Shown here: positions 62,541 to 64,000 of the stretch, in pieces
How the letters are laid out: each line of letters starts with the position of its first letter
How positions within the stretch are numbered: position 1 is the first letter of the stretch
From: JBAYOE01 sp050950065
GTDB taxonomy: Bacteria > Spirochaetota > Spirochaetia > Sphaerochaetales > Sphaerochaetaceae
Direction of reading: 5' to 3'
Assembly: GCA_050950065.1 (NCBI GenBank)
Contig: JBMNGX010000008.1
Span: forward strand, 1 to 64,000
DNA: 64,000 nt
Position numbers and translations under genes: made by a program
The notes under the pieces: model-generated
What the model was told of the DNA's origin: nothing
Seen by the model: only the letters and a program-made list of their open reading frames with translations
Databases searched by the model: none

Positions 62541-63782
62541 CTATATCCCCATTAGTGATTTTAAAACAAAGGTTGTTTTAGAGTTATTGCCCATTAGATC
62601 AAATAAATATTCTCCAACTGAAAGTCCATTATCTTTAGCACTGTTGATAAGTGTTCTCTCTTTGCTCTTTAAAATATTTTTAAAAGTTGCTTTGCCTTGA
62701 TTATTTGGTAAGCCAATATAAATATTTTCAAGTTTCAAATATTGAATTAAGTATGGGTTATAAGTGGTAAAAATTAATTTACCCTCCCCTATGTTTTCAT
62801 AAATAATTTGTAACACTCTTTTAATAAGAGAGGGATGAATATTAGATGCTAATTCTTCTACAACTATTAAATGATTAGCTGAACTGTTGATAAATATGGT
62901 AGCTAAAATAGAGAATAACCTTCTAGAGCCTTTTGAAAGCATATTAAATTCAATTGGTTGGTTTATGTTTTTGTTTATTAAAAATATTTTATAAGATTCA
63001 TTATCTAATTTAAATGGGACACTCTGTTCTTTCCAATCGCTAACTACGGATGAATAAAATTTATAACTTTTAGGTTCAAACTCAGTTTTAACAACATCAA
63101 TATCAACAACATCATCAAAGATAGTAAGAATAGCTTCTCTGAATAAGTCAAATTTATTGGGATCACTTTTTTTAAGGTCGTAAAACATCTTTGAATTAAC
63201 GCTGTTATTTTCTTGGTAAGAGTTTTCCATACATGATAAAGAGAACCTTTTAATTAACTTTATTACTTCTAAGTAATCTAAATCATCAATTGAAGATAAA
63301 TTATCTAAAGCCAATTGGTACTCATTTAGAATAATATTTCTAAAAGCAGTAGTAGATTTACTTTTTCTATATTTAAGCTCTTCTCTTTTTAAATAACTGG
63401 TGTATTTAGTACTCTCACTCTCTCTTAAATCTAACCACTCATCTACTAATCTTTGTCCTGAATCACCATTTCTTTTCCATTTAAATGAAAATCCATATCT
63501 AATGAATTGATACTCTTTTAGCTTAGGCTCGTGGAATTCTATTTCAAAGACAAAAGGCTCATTAGATAAAGAGGGATTTAAAGGGATACTATGAATTAAC
63601 CCCATCATCTTTTCTCGCTCAAATTCCCCTTTAGTGATGAAAGCAACTGCAAACTCAATACCTTTTAAAAAATTAGTTTTACCATAATTATTTAAAGAAA
63701 CCAGTGCTGTTATTGCTTTTACTTCTATCTTTGTTCTTTCTAGGTTTCTAAAACCACCAATAGTGATACTTTTAACTTCCAT
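62541..63782 (-). CDS. AAA/ABC-type ATPase paired with a Toprim protein
   Basis: 413 residues. The start SITIGGFRNLERTKIEVKAITAL is typical of the OLD/RloA/AAA_15 group. The Walker A reads SLNNYGKTN (about 29-37), with Ser in place of the first Gly. The signature region is MLSKGSRRLFSILATIF, Walker B is LIVVEELASNIHP (Glu in place of Asp), and the usual TTHN is FTTYNPYLI, with Tyr at the His position. These differences may mean a divergent family rather than decay. The ATG at 63782 follows AAAGGA by one base, a poor spacing. With the Toprim gene it forms a likely two-gene defence-like unit under the promoter at 63821-63849. Confidence 0.72.
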   Translation of the reverse strand: MEVKSITIGGFRNLERTKIEVKAITALVSLNNYGKTNFLKGIEFAVAFITKGEFEREKMMGLIHSIPLNPSLSNEPFVFEIEFHEPKLKEYQFIRYGFSFKWKRNGDSGQRLVDEWLDLRESESTKYTSYLKREELKYRKSKSTTAFRNIILNEYQLALDNLSSIDDLDYLEVIKLIKRFSLSCMENSYQENNSVNSKMFYDLKKSDPNKFDLFREAILTIFDDVVDIDVVKTEFEPKSYKFYSSVVSDWKEQSVPFKLDNESYKIFLINKNINQPIEFNMLSKGSRRLFSILATIFINSSANHLIVVEELASNIHPSLIKRVLQIIYENIGEGKLIFTTYNPYLIQYLKLENIYIGLPNNQGKATFKNILKSKERTLINSAKDNGLSVGEYLFDLMGNNSKTTFVLKSLMGI

Positions 63783-63820
63783 ATCCTTTAGCTCTTTATT
63801 TATATTATATATTTTTGTTA

Positions 63821-63849
63821 ATTATAAAATATAATATTGCCTAATACAA
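63821..63849 (-). promoter_or_regulatory. Promoter of the ATPase-Toprim pair
   Basis: Minus strand: TTGTAT (63844-63849), 17-base spacer, perfect TATAAT (63821-63826), about 40 bases before the ATPase start. The rest of the window to 64000 is very AT-rich, and I see no gene in it. Confidence 0.55.
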
Positions 63850-64000
63850 CCTTTTAATATTTTATACAATACTTATTAGTGTCTTATAAATTTAAATGTA
63901 CTTACTAATCTTAGTATTAAATAAGGTAATTATGGTGCCATAATGATTATCTATTTAACTTTTACATCATTCTAAAGTACTATTTGTAAGTGGGAGTTTT

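Noticed and set aside
61725..64000. Attachment-site repeat of the tRNA-Pro 3 prime end
   Set aside because: I looked for a second copy of the T-arm/acceptor end up to the end of the window and saw none; an island boundary could lie beyond it.
1..64000. CRISPR arrays, insertion sequences, prophage genes, rRNA
   Set aside because: No spaced direct repeats, transposase or integrase motifs, phage structural genes or rRNA segments were seen.

Overview
The window looks like a stretch of an AT-rich spirochaete chromosome (Spirochaetales/Sphaerochaeta-Treponema side). This is inferred from gene content. It carries a nine-subunit V/A-type ATPase operon. It has the cluster rplU-rpmA-obg-nadD-yqeK-lipoprotein-rsfS known from spirochaetes, binding proteins with spirochaete-style signal peptides (small residues followed by G-T/A-K-E), a one-chain glycyl-tRNA synthetase and a seven-helix LuxR-type regulator. 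No rRNA, insertion sequence, prophage or CRISPR array is visible. The only RNA gene I can support is a tRNA-Pro(GGG).

Layout. 1-7.7 kb: end of a GGDEF protein, a PfkB kinase broken by three frameshifts, an HD protein, a membrane-anchored SurA/PpiD-like foldase, an acyl-CoA synthetase, MtaD, and an AEC transporter split at a run of nine C. 7.7-14.3 kb: a NitT/TauT-type ABC importer downstream of gltX-glyS-tyrS. 14.3-18.6 kb: a tightly packed minus-strand unit of a CpsB-type phosphatase, an RloA-like ATPase, an RloB-like Toprim protein, a seven-helix LuxR regulator and an alpha/beta hydrolase. 18.6-22.0 kb: NatAB-like exporter, lipoprotein and cobalamin adenosyltransferase. 22.1-25.3 kb: a small very acidic protein and a COG2984-type ABC importer. 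25.3-31 kb: the ribosome/NAD cluster and argS. 31-43.7 kb: cysE, AraC regulator, mtaB, tyrA, pta, MATE pump, rsmA, comEC, phosphoglucomutase, HAD phosphatase and corA, which has a 27-codon leader ORF and a hairpin. 43.9-47.9 kb: HD protein, DUF3006 miniprotein, a PIG-L protein without its zinc motif, a beta-CASP nuclease and a LUD protein. 47.9-57.4 kb: V-ATPase operon H/G-C-I-K-F-E-A-B-D followed by UspA and a PTS IIA protein. 57.4-61.5 kb: a chaperone-usher pair. 61.7-63.8 kb: tRNA-Pro, then an AAA ATPase/Toprim pair that resembles a defence module.

How it fits together. Most of the window is housekeeping: translation, ribosome assembly, ion-driven energetics, envelope folding and solute uptake. 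The accessory signals are (i) the RloA/RloB-like pair whose ATPase and Toprim active sites both look eroded although the ORFs are intact, co-transcribed with a membrane LuxR regulator; (ii) a second ATPase-Toprim pair with an intact Toprim core beside the tRNA; (iii) a chaperone-usher secretion pair with an inner-membrane anchor and a TonB-like acidic stalk on the usher, and no pilin nearby; and (iv) the corA leader. All functional calls come from reading motifs by eye; no database search was run.
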